Source of the DNA: Luteolibacter rhizosphaerae
Lineage (GTDB): Bacteria > Verrucomicrobiota > Verrucomicrobiia > Verrucomicrobiales > Akkermansiaceae
Direction of reading: 5' to 3'
Length of the DNA stretch: 64,000 bases
Assembly (NCBI RefSeq): GCF_025950095.1
Contig: NZ_JAPDDR010000004.1
Span: 372,001 to 436,000 of the forward strand
In this document: positions 54,837 to 62,903 of the stretch, piece by piece
Numbering within the stretch: the stretch's first letter is position 1
Layout: every line of letters begins with the position of its first letter
The notes under the pieces: model-generated
Database searches by the model: none
Seen by the model: only the letters and a program-made list of their open reading frames with translations
What the model was told of the DNA's origin: nothing
Position numbers and translations under genes: made by a program

Positions 54837-55331
54837 TCAGCGCGCATAAATCGTGATCCGGTAAGGATCGTAGCGGTCATCCGGGCGGAAGAGCCAGCCG
54901 GGATTCCGGTTGGTCACCTCATAGCCCGTCAGCATGAACTCGGGCAGGAACTGGTTGCTGTTCGGATCATAGGCATCCTTGCCGGTGAAGTAACCGTTCA
55001 GCTTGTACTCGTAGTTGTTATCGAAGCCGTAGCGCTGGCCGTCCGGGCCGTTCTCGTGGAAGCGGTCCGGGTTGCGCTTCTTGTCCTCGCGGAAGATCAC
55101 CAGCTTTGCCTTGTCCCAGGATTGCTTCGGGCGGCGCACGTAGCCCCAGAAGCGGGTCTTTTGCACGTAGTAGCGGCGGCCGTAGAAGAAATCCCCGGAC
55201 GGCTCGGAGGCGATTGCGGCCTTCCGCTCTTCCACGGTCGGGCCCCCCATGTTGCCGCTTCCCATGCTCCCCGCACACTGGCAGAGGACCATGGCTCCGA
55301 TGATAACGAGTCCCCGCGAGATCAGGCGCAT
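54837..55331 (-). CDS. Lipoprotein of unknown function
   Basis: A protein of 164 residues from the ATG at 55331. A lipobox is visible: LVIIGAMVLCQCAGS, with two possible lipid-anchored cysteines, so it is probably an outer- or inner-membrane lipoprotein. The mature part has many aromatic residues and DKKRNPDRFH and DPNSNQFLPEFM segments, typical of verrucomicrobial small exported proteins. Same strand and 15 bases upstream of the 54821 gene, so probably one operon with ligA downstream. Confidence 0.72.
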   Translation of the reverse strand: MRLISRGLVIIGAMVLCQCAGSMGSGNMGGPTVEERKAAIASEPSGDFFYGRRYYVQKTRFWGYVRRPKQSWDKAKLVIFREDKKRNPDRFHENGPDGQRYGFDNNYEYKLNGYFTGKDAYDPNSNQFLPEFMLTGYEVTNRNPGWLFRPDDRYDPYRITIYAR

Positions 55332-55469
55332 AGGCGGCAAGGCTAAGGACGCCCCCGCCGGGTCCGCAAGTGCCAATGACCTTGCCGGAAATCCGCTTGC
55401 AAATTACTATGCCCATGAGTACCTCCGGCGCCCCGCGCGACCGCAGGAACCGGATCTTTCTAGCAAAAC

Positions 55470-55955
55470 ATGAAGTTGGCCAACCTACTGAGCTCCGACA
55501 GGATCATCCTCGAGATGGCCGCGGGAGAGCACTGGCCTGCCATCGTCGAGCTGATCGATCACCTCGTCGCCTGTTCTTCGCTGGATGCCAGCCTGCGCGA
55601 TGAAGTCCTCGCCGCCCTGAAGATCCGGGAGGAGCAGGTCAGCACCGGCGTGGGCCACGGCGTGGCCATTCCCCATGCCTTTTCCGACAAGCTGGACAAG
55701 GTCGTCGCCGTCTTCGGCCGTTCCAAGGAGGGCATCGACTTCGAGGCCCTCGACCAGCGTCCCGTGCATTTTGTCATCCTCTTCCTCGTGCCGAAGAAGG
55801 ACTACCACCTGCACCTCCAGACCCTCGCGGCGATCGCGAAGATGTTCACGAATGTCGAGATCCGACGACGACTTGCCTCCGCAGGCCAGCATCAGGAGAT
55901 CCTCGACATCTTCGCCGGCAAGCCTTCCAAAGCTGCCGCGAACGGTGCCTCCTGA
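55470..55955 (+). CDS. PTS EIIA (fructose/nitrogen-type) domain protein
   Basis: A protein of 161 residues with the EIIA-Fru/PtsN fold: LREEVLAALKIREEQ, then the phosphorylation site VSTGVGHGVAIPHA (H69), then VHFVILFLVPKKDYHLHLQTLAAIAKMF. No EIIB, EIIC or HPr gene is in the window, so a regulatory role like that of PtsN is likelier than sugar transport. It lies 138 bases downstream of a divergent lipoprotein gene and 101 bases upstream of argS. Confidence 0.9.
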   Translation: MKLANLLSSDRIILEMAAGEHWPAIVELIDHLVACSSLDASLRDEVLAALKIREEQVSTGVGHGVAIPHAFSDKLDKVVAVFGRSKEGIDFEALDQRPVHFVILFLVPKKDYHLHLQTLAAIAKMFTNVEIRRRLASAGQHQEILDIFAGKPSKAAANGAS

Positions 55956-56056
55956 AGCCGGATCCGCACATTCCCTCCCGCGAAGGGTGCGTTCCGTCTC
56001 TCTTTCCCGCTTGGCCTTGCCAGCGACTTCGCGGTGAATCCCGTATCGATTTTCCC

Positions 56057-57808
56057 ATGACCCTCATCCAGGACCTAGAAGCCCGTTTGGCGAATGCCTT
56101 CCAGAGCGTGCTCGGCGAGACCGTTTCCGCCCCCGTCGTTGCGGCCGCCGACCTGCGCTTCGGCGATTACCAGAGCAATGCCGCAATGGCGCTGGCCAAG
56201 CAGCGGAAGACCAATCCGCGTGCACTGGCCGAGCAGGTGATCGCCGCCTTGGATCTGGCCGACCTCGGCACTGCTGATATCGCCGGCCCCGGCTTCATCA
56301 ATTTCAAGCTCGCCCCCTCCTCTTTCGCCGCCCGGGCCAAGGAGCAGCTCGCGGACCCCCGCCTCGGTGTGCCGGAAGCCGCGGAGAAGAAGACCATCGT
56401 GCTCGACTTCTCCGCGCCGAACGTGGCCAAGCCGATGCACATCGGCCACATCCGCTCGACCATCATCGGCGACGCGCTTTCCCGCATTGCCCGCTTCCTT
56501 GGTCACCATGTCATCACGGATAACCATATCGGCGACTGGGGCACCCAGTTCGGCATGGTCACCTGGGCATGGAAGCAGGGCCTGAACGAGCAAGCCCTCT
56601 TGGAGAATCCTCTCCAGGAACTCCTGCGCCTCTATCGCCACGCCAGCGATTCCTCGAAGGCGGATGAGTCGATCCGCGAAGCCTGCCGCCAGGAGCTGGT
56701 GAAACTCCAGCAGGGGGATGAAGAAAACTTCGCCATCTGGCAGCGCTGCATCGAGCTCTCTCGCGCGGGTCTAGATAAGATCTACGATCGCCTCGATGTC
56801 AGCTTCGACCACTGGCTGGGTGAGAGCGCCTACAACGACGCGCTCGCGCCTCTCGTCGAGCGTCTCCAGGCGGATGGCATCGCCCGCGAAAGCGAGGGCG
56901 CCCTCTGCATTTTCTCAAATGGCGAGCCCGCCGATCAGGCGAAGGACCCCTTCCTCATCCGCAAGGATGGCGAGTGGACGGACTTCCCGATGATCATCCG
57001 CAAGAGCGATGGCGCCTTCAACTACGCCACCACGGACATCGCTACCGTCGAGTTCCGCCGCAAGGAATGGAAGGCGGATGCCGCTTGGTATGTGGTCGAT
57101 CACCGCCAGTCCCAGCACTTCCACCAGCTCTTCTCCGTCGCCGCACGCCTCGGTTATGGCGAGATGGACCTGCGCCACATCTCCTTTGGCACCATCCTCG
57201 GCACCGATGGCAAGCCGCTCAAGACGCGGGCAGGGGATCTGCCGCAGCTCGATGACGTCTTGGATGAAGCCGTTGTCGCCGCTGCCAGCGCCGTCGCGGA
57301 GCGCAGCCGGGTTGAGACGGAGGAGGACCGCAAGGCTCTCGCCGAGCTTATCGGTATCAGCGCTGTGAAGTTCACCGAGCTCTCGCATCACCGCCTCTCG
57401 GACTATGTTTTCGATCTGAACAAGATGCTCGCCCTGCAGGGGGATACCGCACCGTATCTTCAATACAGCGTCGTCCGCTGCCGTTCGATCTTCCGTAAGC
57501 TGGAGCAAGCGGTGGACCTCTCCACCGTCACCCCGCTCTTGGTCGAGGATGCCGAGATCCACTTGGCCCGCTTCCTCGCCCGCTATGGCGAGGTGGTGCC
57601 CACGCTTCTCGACGATCATCGCCCGAACCTGCTGGCAAACTACCTGCTGGAGCTGGCGCGTGCCTATCACTCCTTCAACGAAGCCTGCCCGGTCCTCAAG
57701 GCCGAGGAGCCGCTGCGGAATAGCCGCTTGCTCCTCTGCGAGCTCACCAGCCGCGTGCTCGTCCACGGCCTCGGCCTGCTCGGCATCCGCTGCCCGGACC
57801 AGATGTAA
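56057..57808 (+). CDS. argS: Arginyl-tRNA synthetase
   Basis: A protein of 583 residues, close to the usual ArgS length. Visible are the N-terminal additional domain (FGDYQSNAAMALAK), the class I signature KPMHIGHIRST (HIGH at 128-131), the substrate/tRNA-binding GDWGTQFGMVTWAW, a KMSKS-equivalent FGTILGTDGKPLKTR, and the C-terminal anticodon-binding DALR domain. The lack of a classical KMSKS lysine pair is normal for ArgS. It charges tRNA-Arg with arginine. The assignment is secure. Confidence 0.97.
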   Translation: MTLIQDLEARLANAFQSVLGETVSAPVVAAADLRFGDYQSNAAMALAKQRKTNPRALAEQVIAALDLADLGTADIAGPGFINFKLAPSSFAARAKEQLADPRLGVPEAAEKKTIVLDFSAPNVAKPMHIGHIRSTIIGDALSRIARFLGHHVITDNHIGDWGTQFGMVTWAWKQGLNEQALLENPLQELLRLYRHASDSSKADESIREACRQELVKLQQGDEENFAIWQRCIELSRAGLDKIYDRLDVSFDHWLGESAYNDALAPLVERLQADGIARESEGALCIFSNGEPADQAKDPFLIRKDGEWTDFPMIIRKSDGAFNYATTDIATVEFRRKEWKADAAWYVVDHRQSQHFHQLFSVAARLGYGEMDLRHISFGTILGTDGKPLKTRAGDLPQLDDVLDEAVVAAASAVAERSRVETEEDRKALAELIGISAVKFTELSHHRLSDYVFDLNKMLALQGDTAPYLQYSVVRCRSIFRKLEQAVDLSTVTPLLVEDAEIHLARFLARYGEVVPTLLDDHRPNLLANYLLELARAYHSFNEACPVLKAEEPLRNSRLLLCELTSRVLVHGLGLLGIRCPDQM

Positions 57809-57924
57809 GACAACATGGGGAAGGGGACTCGCATCCCTTGCTTGCGCATCCACATAAGTCATCAATTATCCCGCCGCCCCGATTGGATCTCAGGATCTGG
57901 AATCCGGAACTTCTCTCCCACCCC

Positions 57925-59616
57925 ATGGAATCGCCCCGCCGCAGCCTGCCATTCTACGTTATCGGCCACCGGAACCCGGACACGGATGCGATCTGTTCCG
58001 CCATCGGGAATGCCGCGTTGCTGCGTGCCACGGGTGAGCCTGCCGCTATCGCCGCGCGTTGCGGGGATGTCCCGGCGCGCACCGCCTGGGTGCTGGAGCA
58101 GGCCGGGATCGAGACGCCCCCGCTGGTCATGGATGTCCGCGCCACCGCGGGCATGATCTGCCGCCGGGATGTCGTACAGGTCGCGCCCACCGATACCTTC
58201 CTCGTGGCCTACCGCCGCATGCTCGCCAGCGGCGTGCGCTGCGTGCCGGTGGTGGATGCGGATGGCCACGTCCACGGCATCCTCCGCTATCTCGATTTGC
58301 TGGAGCTGCTCGTCCCCGGCGATGCCAGCGGCATTCACGCCCGGACCGTCAGCGTCTCGCTTTCCAAGATAGCCGTGACCCTCCAGGCGGAGAGCGTCGG
58401 CGCAGAGATGCCCTTGGGCGATGACGAGGAGGAACTGATCCTGCTTGTCGGCGCCTCCTCTCAATCCACCGTCGAGCGCCGCTTGAAGCTCGCGGCGAAG
58501 GAGGGGAACGTGAACCGCTTCTTCGTCATCTGCGGGGACCGTCCCGTGGTGCAGCATTACGCGATCGAGAACGGCGCCCGCGCCCTGCTCGTCACCGGAG
58601 GTAATGGCGTCGAGCCCGCCCTGCGCGATCTCGCCAAGAAGCGCGGCGTGGTCGTGCTGCTCTGTTCCCAGGACACCGCCAGCTCCTCGACCCTCATCCG
58701 TTGCTCCCGCACGGTCCGTCACGTGATGGACAAGGACTTCATCAATATCGCGGGGAACGAGCCGGTCTCGCGCCTGCGGAAGAGCCTCGCCCCGCTGGAG
58801 CAGGATCTCTTCCCGGTGGAGGACGCCATCACCAAGGAGATGGTCGGCGTGCTCTCGAAGTCCGACCTGATCGATCCGCCGCGCACGCGTCTCGCCTTGG
58901 TGGATCACAACGAATTCGCCCAAGCCGTCACCGGCGTGGAGGAGTCGGAGATTGTCGAGGTGATCGACCACCACCGCCTCGCCGGCGACTTGGTCTCCCG
59001 CGAGCCGATCCGCTTCCTGAATGAGCCGGTGGGCTCCACCTCCACCCTCGTCGCGCGTAAATTCCGCCACCGCTACCTGGAGCCGGACCGCGGCACCGCC
59101 CTCTGCCTCTGCGCGGGCATTATCGCGGACACGCTTTGCCTGACTTCGCCGACCACCGCGGAGCTCGATCATGAAATGCTCGGTTGGCTCAGCGAACTCG
59201 CCGGGATCGATCCCGCCAGCTTCAAGAAGGACTTCTTCGCCGTCGGCTCCCTGCTCGCCACCGGCACCCCGGACGCGATCCTGAATGCCGACCGCAAGGA
59301 GTTCGTCGATGAAGGCGTGAAGGTCACGATTGCCCAAGTCGAGGAGCTCGGCCTGCAAGGCTTCGCGCCGCGTCGCGAGGAGCTGGAGACGGCGCTCAAG
59401 GCGCTGGTGAAGGAGAACGGCTACGAACTGGCCGTGTTGGTCGTCACGGATATCGCAGAACACCACAGCCTGGTGCTGGCGGCGGGCGAGCCGAGCTTCG
59501 TTGCGAACATTCCTTACGCCAAGATCGACGCCAGCCTCTACGACGCGCCAGGTGTGGTGAGCCGGAAGAAGCAGATCTTCCCCGCCGTCTGCCAAGCGCT
59601 CCGCCGCGCGAACTGA
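57925..59616 (+). CDS. Mn-dependent inorganic pyrophosphatase with CBS-DRTGG regulatory insert
   Basis: A protein of 563 residues from the ATG at 57925. The DHH family II pyrophosphatase motifs are split by a regulatory insert: GHRNPDTDAICSAI (about 14-27) near the N-terminus, two CBS-like domains with a DRTGG-like domain in between (about 65-310), then VIDHHR (D348, H349, H350) and LCAGIIADTL in the catalytic part, followed by the DHHA2-type C-terminus. In such CBS-PPases adenine nucleotides inhibit or activate the enzyme. It hydrolyses pyrophosphate, driving biosynthesis. It directly follows argS on the same strand. Confidence 0.93.
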   Translation: MESPRRSLPFYVIGHRNPDTDAICSAIGNAALLRATGEPAAIAARCGDVPARTAWVLEQAGIETPPLVMDVRATAGMICRRDVVQVAPTDTFLVAYRRMLASGVRCVPVVDADGHVHGILRYLDLLELLVPGDASGIHARTVSVSLSKIAVTLQAESVGAEMPLGDDEEELILLVGASSQSTVERRLKLAAKEGNVNRFFVICGDRPVVQHYAIENGARALLVTGGNGVEPALRDLAKKRGVVVLLCSQDTASSSTLIRCSRTVRHVMDKDFINIAGNEPVSRLRKSLAPLEQDLFPVEDAITKEMVGVLSKSDLIDPPRTRLALVDHNEFAQAVTGVEESEIVEVIDHHRLAGDLVSREPIRFLNEPVGSTSTLVARKFRHRYLEPDRGTALCLCAGIIADTLCLTSPTTAELDHEMLGWLSELAGIDPASFKKDFFAVGSLLATGTPDAILNADRKEFVDEGVKVTIAQVEELGLQGFAPRREELETALKALVKENGYELAVLVVTDIAEHHSLVLAAGEPSFVANIPYAKIDASLYDAPGVVSRKKQIFPAVCQALRRAN

Positions 59617-59663
59617 GGCCTTCCCGCTTGTGGAAGCCATGTCTTCCTGATAAGGGAAACGTG

Positions 59664-60074
59664 ATGATTCTCCGCTGGCTCCTCCCAGGCCTTGCTCTGA
59701 TCACCCCGGCTCAAGCCGAACGCTACGAGTTCTGGCTGAACCGCTTCGGCTGCATCCGCCTGGATACCGCTGCGGCCGCTCCGAAGATCGAGTTCGAGCA
59801 GGGGAACAAACAGGGTGAGGAGATCGTCTGGCAGGCGGATCTCACCGCCGTGGACAAATCGACCTTCAAGACCAAGGCCGGCACCACCTTCAAGCTCGTG
59901 AAGCTGGAGAAGCCTGTCGTCAACGACGAGAACCGCCACATCAACAGCGGCGACTGGCAGATCGAGATCACGGGGAAGGGGAAGGAATACCAACTCGTCC
60001 GCGACAAGCTTCCCTTCGTCGCCTTCGGCGACAGCAACAAGCCGATCTTCTTCGGCGAAGAGGTGAAGAAGTGA
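59664..60074 (+). CDS. Small exported protein of unknown function
   Basis: A protein of 136 residues from the ATG at 59664, with signal peptide ILRWLLPGLALITPAQA. The mature part is beta-rich with EFWLNRFGCIRLDTA and QIEITGKGKEYQLV, and a Lys-rich end. No family recognised. It is on the same strand 47 bases after the pyrophosphatase gene, so it may share its transcript. Confidence 0.65.
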   Translation: MILRWLLPGLALITPAQAERYEFWLNRFGCIRLDTAAAAPKIEFEQGNKQGEEIVWQADLTAVDKSTFKTKAGTTFKLVKLEKPVVNDENRHINSGDWQIEITGKGKEYQLVRDKLPFVAFGDSNKPIFFGEEVKK

Positions 60075-60092
60075 TTCCTGCCTTTCTTTCTG

Positions 60093-60222
60093 GAGCCCCC
60101 AAAGGGGCGTCAGGGAGATAGCCCAGGGTAAGGAGCGGAAGCGACGTAACCCTGGGTGGCCCGTGGAATTGACCGGTGCTCTGAAGGAGCACAATGAGGC
60201 AGCCCTTCACCAAACAATGCCC
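60093..60222. repeat. Complex intergenic repeat element
   Basis: Three hairpins in a row: GAGCCCCC...GGGGCG (60093-60109), CCCAGGGTAAGGAG...CCTGGG (60122-60154), and TGCTC...GAGCA (60177-60190), followed by AATGAGGCAGCC. Repeats of this modular kind occur intergenically in many verrucomicrobial genomes, as far as I know. It lies just after the exported protein gene at 59664-60074. Confidence 0.65.
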
Positions 60223-60254
60223 GCCTTTCCGCCTCTTCGTGCCGCCGGAGCGGG

Positions 60255-60743
60255 TCACCTCTCCTTTACAAACGCATCCTTCACCCAAGTCCACCGCGAG
60301 ACCTCTTTCCCTGCTGCATCGCGCACGATCACCGTCCGTCCGTGCCTCGGGAGTTCGAATCTGCGCTCATCGGAATCCCCCACCGGGAAGATCTTCCGGT
60401 CCGCCACCACCATCTTGCCCTTCACTTCTTTGAAAAGCGTCAGGTGCGTGAAGTCCGGCTCTTCCAGATTCCCCCACGCCACCACCAGCAAAGGCTCCTG
60501 ATCCGGATACCGGAACAGCGCTCCCTGCAGGGACACCTGAGCGCCATCGCCCTCCAGTCGGAAGTAGCCGTTCTTCGTATCGATCAGGCCGTTGCCGTCC
60601 TGCATGATCTCCACCAACTGTGGCAGGGTGCCCTCGGTGAATCCTTGGGGCGGGATCTTCAGGAAGTAGTCTTTGATGCTCGGTGCGGCACCGGCAAGCG
60701 GGCTGCCGAGGAAGAGCGTGGCCAGAAGAAGATATGCTTTCAT
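60255..60743 (-). CDS. Exported protein of unknown function
   Basis: A protein of 162 residues with a signal peptide (KAYLLLATLFLGSPLAGA). The mature part has a beta-rich pattern with NGLIDTKNGYFRLEGDG and strands such as LLVVAWGNLEEPDF; the C-terminus reads VIVRDAAGKEVSRWTWVKD. I recognise no family. It is convergent with the SDR gene arrangement on the same strand, separated by 72 bases from the 60816-61496 gene. Confidence 0.65.
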   Translation of the reverse strand: MKAYLLLATLFLGSPLAGAAPSIKDYFLKIPPQGFTEGTLPQLVEIMQDGNGLIDTKNGYFRLEGDGAQVSLQGALFRYPDQEPLLVVAWGNLEEPDFTHLTLFKEVKGKMVVADRKIFPVGDSDERRFELPRHGRTVIVRDAAGKEVSRWTWVKDAFVKER

Positions 60744-60815
60744 GAGAGGGTAAATGAATATCCCATATCAAAGCTCCGCCTCCGGACACTTCAATGGCAT
60801 TCTTCCTTCCTTCTT

Positions 60816-61496
60816 TCACTGCGGGGCGGTGAGCGCTGCCCCGTTATCGGATGGCCCCAGCTTCTCCAGGAAGGGCACCACCTTCACCGCCCAATGCGCG
60901 GGGTCCGGATAGGCGGAGGAGGCCGAGCCGAAACTGCTCCGCAGCATGTCCGTGTCGATGATCCCCGGATTCAGCGCTACAGCGGCCAGTCCCCGCGGCA
61001 GCTCTTGGGCCAGCGCACTGGTCAGCCCCTCGATTCCCCACTTCGTGCAGCAGTAGGGGGCCACCTCGGGAGAAGTCGACCGTCCCCAGCCGGACGAGAA
61101 ATTTACCACCACCCCGGATCCGCGAGCAATCATCGCGGGCAGGAAGCCCCGGCAGATCAGGTGCACGCCCTTTAGGTTCACGTCCATCACTCGCGAGAAA
61201 TCCTCCGGCGTCACCTCCCAGAGCGGTGCGTTCCGGTTGATCAGAGCTGCATTGTTCAGCAGCAGATCCGGCGCTCCCGGCCCGGCCAGGATATCGGCGG
61301 CGAAAGCGGCCACCTCATCCGGCGAAGTCACGTCGCAGCGGGTGATCCGGTGCTTCTCTCCCAGCTCTTTCTGCAGGGCCGCGGCGGCGGAGGCATTCGT
61401 GCCACAACCCGAGACGGTCCAGCCCCGCGCCGCGAATCCGCGCGCCATCGCGAGGCCCAAGCCACGGGTGCAACCGGTGATCAAAACGTGCTTCAT
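60816..61496 (-). CDS. Short-chain dehydrogenase/reductase (SDR)
   Basis: A protein of 226 residues with the classical SDR motifs: TGCTRGLG (7-14, cofactor binding), CDVTSPDE (adenine pocket), NNAA (81-84), NFSSG (S135) and Y148-x-x-x-K152 in YCCTK. It uses NAD(P)(H) to oxidise or reduce small alcohols or ketones. The substrate is unknown. The gene is divergent from the zinc peptidase gene. Confidence 0.93.
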   Translation of the reverse strand: MKHVLITGCTRGLGLAMARGFAARGWTVSGCGTNASAAAALQKELGEKHRITRCDVTSPDEVAAFAADILAGPGAPDLLLNNAALINRNAPLWEVTPEDFSRVMDVNLKGVHLICRGFLPAMIARGSGVVVNFSSGWGRSTSPEVAPYCCTKWGIEGLTSALAQELPRGLAAVALNPGIIDTDMLRSSFGSASSAYPDPAHWAVKVVPFLEKLGPSDNGAALTAPQ

Positions 61497-61591
61497 GCAG
61501 GAAAATCTAAGTCTGGCGATTTGAAAATGAAGGCCGGATTTCCACTCCCGTGCAAGTTGCAGGGCCGGGGATTCTCGCTAAGCTGGGGGAC

Positions 61592-62338
61592 ATGACTTTC
61601 GATTCGCTCCTCCTTCTTGCCCAACAACCGCAAGGCGGCGGGATTTCCGTTGGCTACTTTCTCATCATCGGCGCTTCCATGCTGTTGAGCTTCATGGTCG
61701 GCGGCATGCTGAAGCGCCGTTTCCGCCAGTATTCCCAGATCCCGATCTCCATGACCGGTGAGGAAGTGGCCAAGGCGATGTTGAGGCAGAACAATATCCA
61801 CGATGTGCAGGTCATCAGCACCCCCGGCCAGCTCACCGACCACTATGACCCGGTCCGCAAGACGGTGAACCTCAGCGAGGTGGTCTACCACGTGAATTCC
61901 GTGGCCGCCGCCGCGGTGGCAGCTCACGAAGTGGGCCACGCCGTACAGCACCAGCAGGCCTACGCCTGGCTGGGCTTCCGCTCGAAAATGGTTCCCGCCG
62001 TGCAGCTCGCCAGCACCATTCAGCAATACCTGATGATGGGGGCCGTGTTCGGTTTGGCCACCATGGGTTCGCCGGTGATGCTCTGGGTCTGGGCCGCTGT
62101 GTTTGGCGTGACCGCCCTCTTCGCCGTGGTGACCCTGCCGGTTGAGTTCGATGCCAGCAAGCGCGCCCTCGTGTGGCTGGAGCGTAGTGGCATCGCGAAC
62201 CAGATGGAGCACAGCCGCGCGAAGAACGCCCTTTTCTGGGCCGCGATGACCTACGTGGTCGGAGCCATCGGCGCGATCGCCCAAGCCCTCTACTTCATAA
62301 TGCTGATCCTCGGCCAGCGGAACAGCGACGAGCGCTAA
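61592..62338 (+). CDS. Membrane zinc metallopeptidase (YugP family, PF04298)
   Basis: A protein of 248 residues from the ATG at 61592. A membrane helix (about 20-38) precedes the soluble part with the zinc site HEVGH (H112, E113, H116) in AAHEVGHAVQHQQAY, and several further helices follow (about 135-165, 215-245). This is the YugP-type integral-membrane zinc peptidase family; its targets are unknown. The start has GGGG upstream (AAGCTGGGGGAC). Confidence 0.9.
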   Translation: MTFDSLLLLAQQPQGGGISVGYFLIIGASMLLSFMVGGMLKRRFRQYSQIPISMTGEEVAKAMLRQNNIHDVQVISTPGQLTDHYDPVRKTVNLSEVVYHVNSVAAAAVAAHEVGHAVQHQQAYAWLGFRSKMVPAVQLASTIQQYLMMGAVFGLATMGSPVMLWVWAAVFGVTALFAVVTLPVEFDASKRALVWLERSGIANQMEHSRAKNALFWAAMTYVVGAIGAIAQALYFIMLILGQRNSDER

Positions 62339-62402
62339 GCCTGCGGACGACCTTGCCGGATCGATCGGGGATGCATAGCGTTATCGCTAGCTCCCCGTTC
62401 TC

Positions 62403-62828
62403 ATGCGAAAGTCCTTTCTTCTCCCGGCGATCTGCGCTCTGCCCTTGGTCTCGGTGGCAGCAGACGAGGGCCCGCCGGAGAAGTGGCAGAGGGTCGAGTT
62501 CAAGCGGGAGATCCTGCTCCGGATTTCCCCGCCATGCACGCTGTCGTCGGAGGGCAGCAAGCTGACCGTGTATCCGCAGGAGACGACTTTCGCCGAGTTC
62601 ACGAAAGATGTGAGCTGGGAGCACGGTGTCCCGGACTATCTGGTCGGCACGGATCCGACATCCAAGAGCTTCGATTTCGACCTGATGGACACCGTCACCT
62701 TCAGGAAGGAAGTCGTGATCAGGGTGGTCCGCACCACCATCCGGGTCACGGACGGGGGCGTGATTCTGGTGGCTAAAGGCAGCCGCATGCCCCGGGTGAT
62801 GAAAGAAAAGGAGGCCGCCTCGCCTTGA
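62403..62828 (+). CDS. Exported protein of unknown function
   Basis: A protein of 141 residues with a signal peptide (RKSFLLPAICALPLVSVAA). The mature part includes FKREILLRISPPCTLSSEG and VTFRKEVVIRVVRTTIRV, a beta-type domain, and a Lys/Arg-rich end. Family unknown. It sits 64 bases after the zinc peptidase gene on the same strand. Confidence 0.65.
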   Translation: MRKSFLLPAICALPLVSVAADEGPPEKWQRVEFKREILLRISPPCTLSSEGSKLTVYPQETTFAEFTKDVSWEHGVPDYLVGTDPTSKSFDFDLMDTVTFRKEVVIRVVRTTIRVTDGGVILVAKGSRMPRVMKEKEAASP

Positions 62829-62903
62829 GGGCGTAGGGCGGCGGCGTTTTTCCGTCCGTTGGATTGCAAAAAGGGCGGCTTCCCGCTCTCATCCCGCCCG
62901 CGC

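Noticed and set aside
57862-59640. A 592-codon minus-strand open frame across the pyrophosphatase gene
   Set aside because: The plus strand carries the DHH and CBS motifs. The antisense frame has no recognisable domain.
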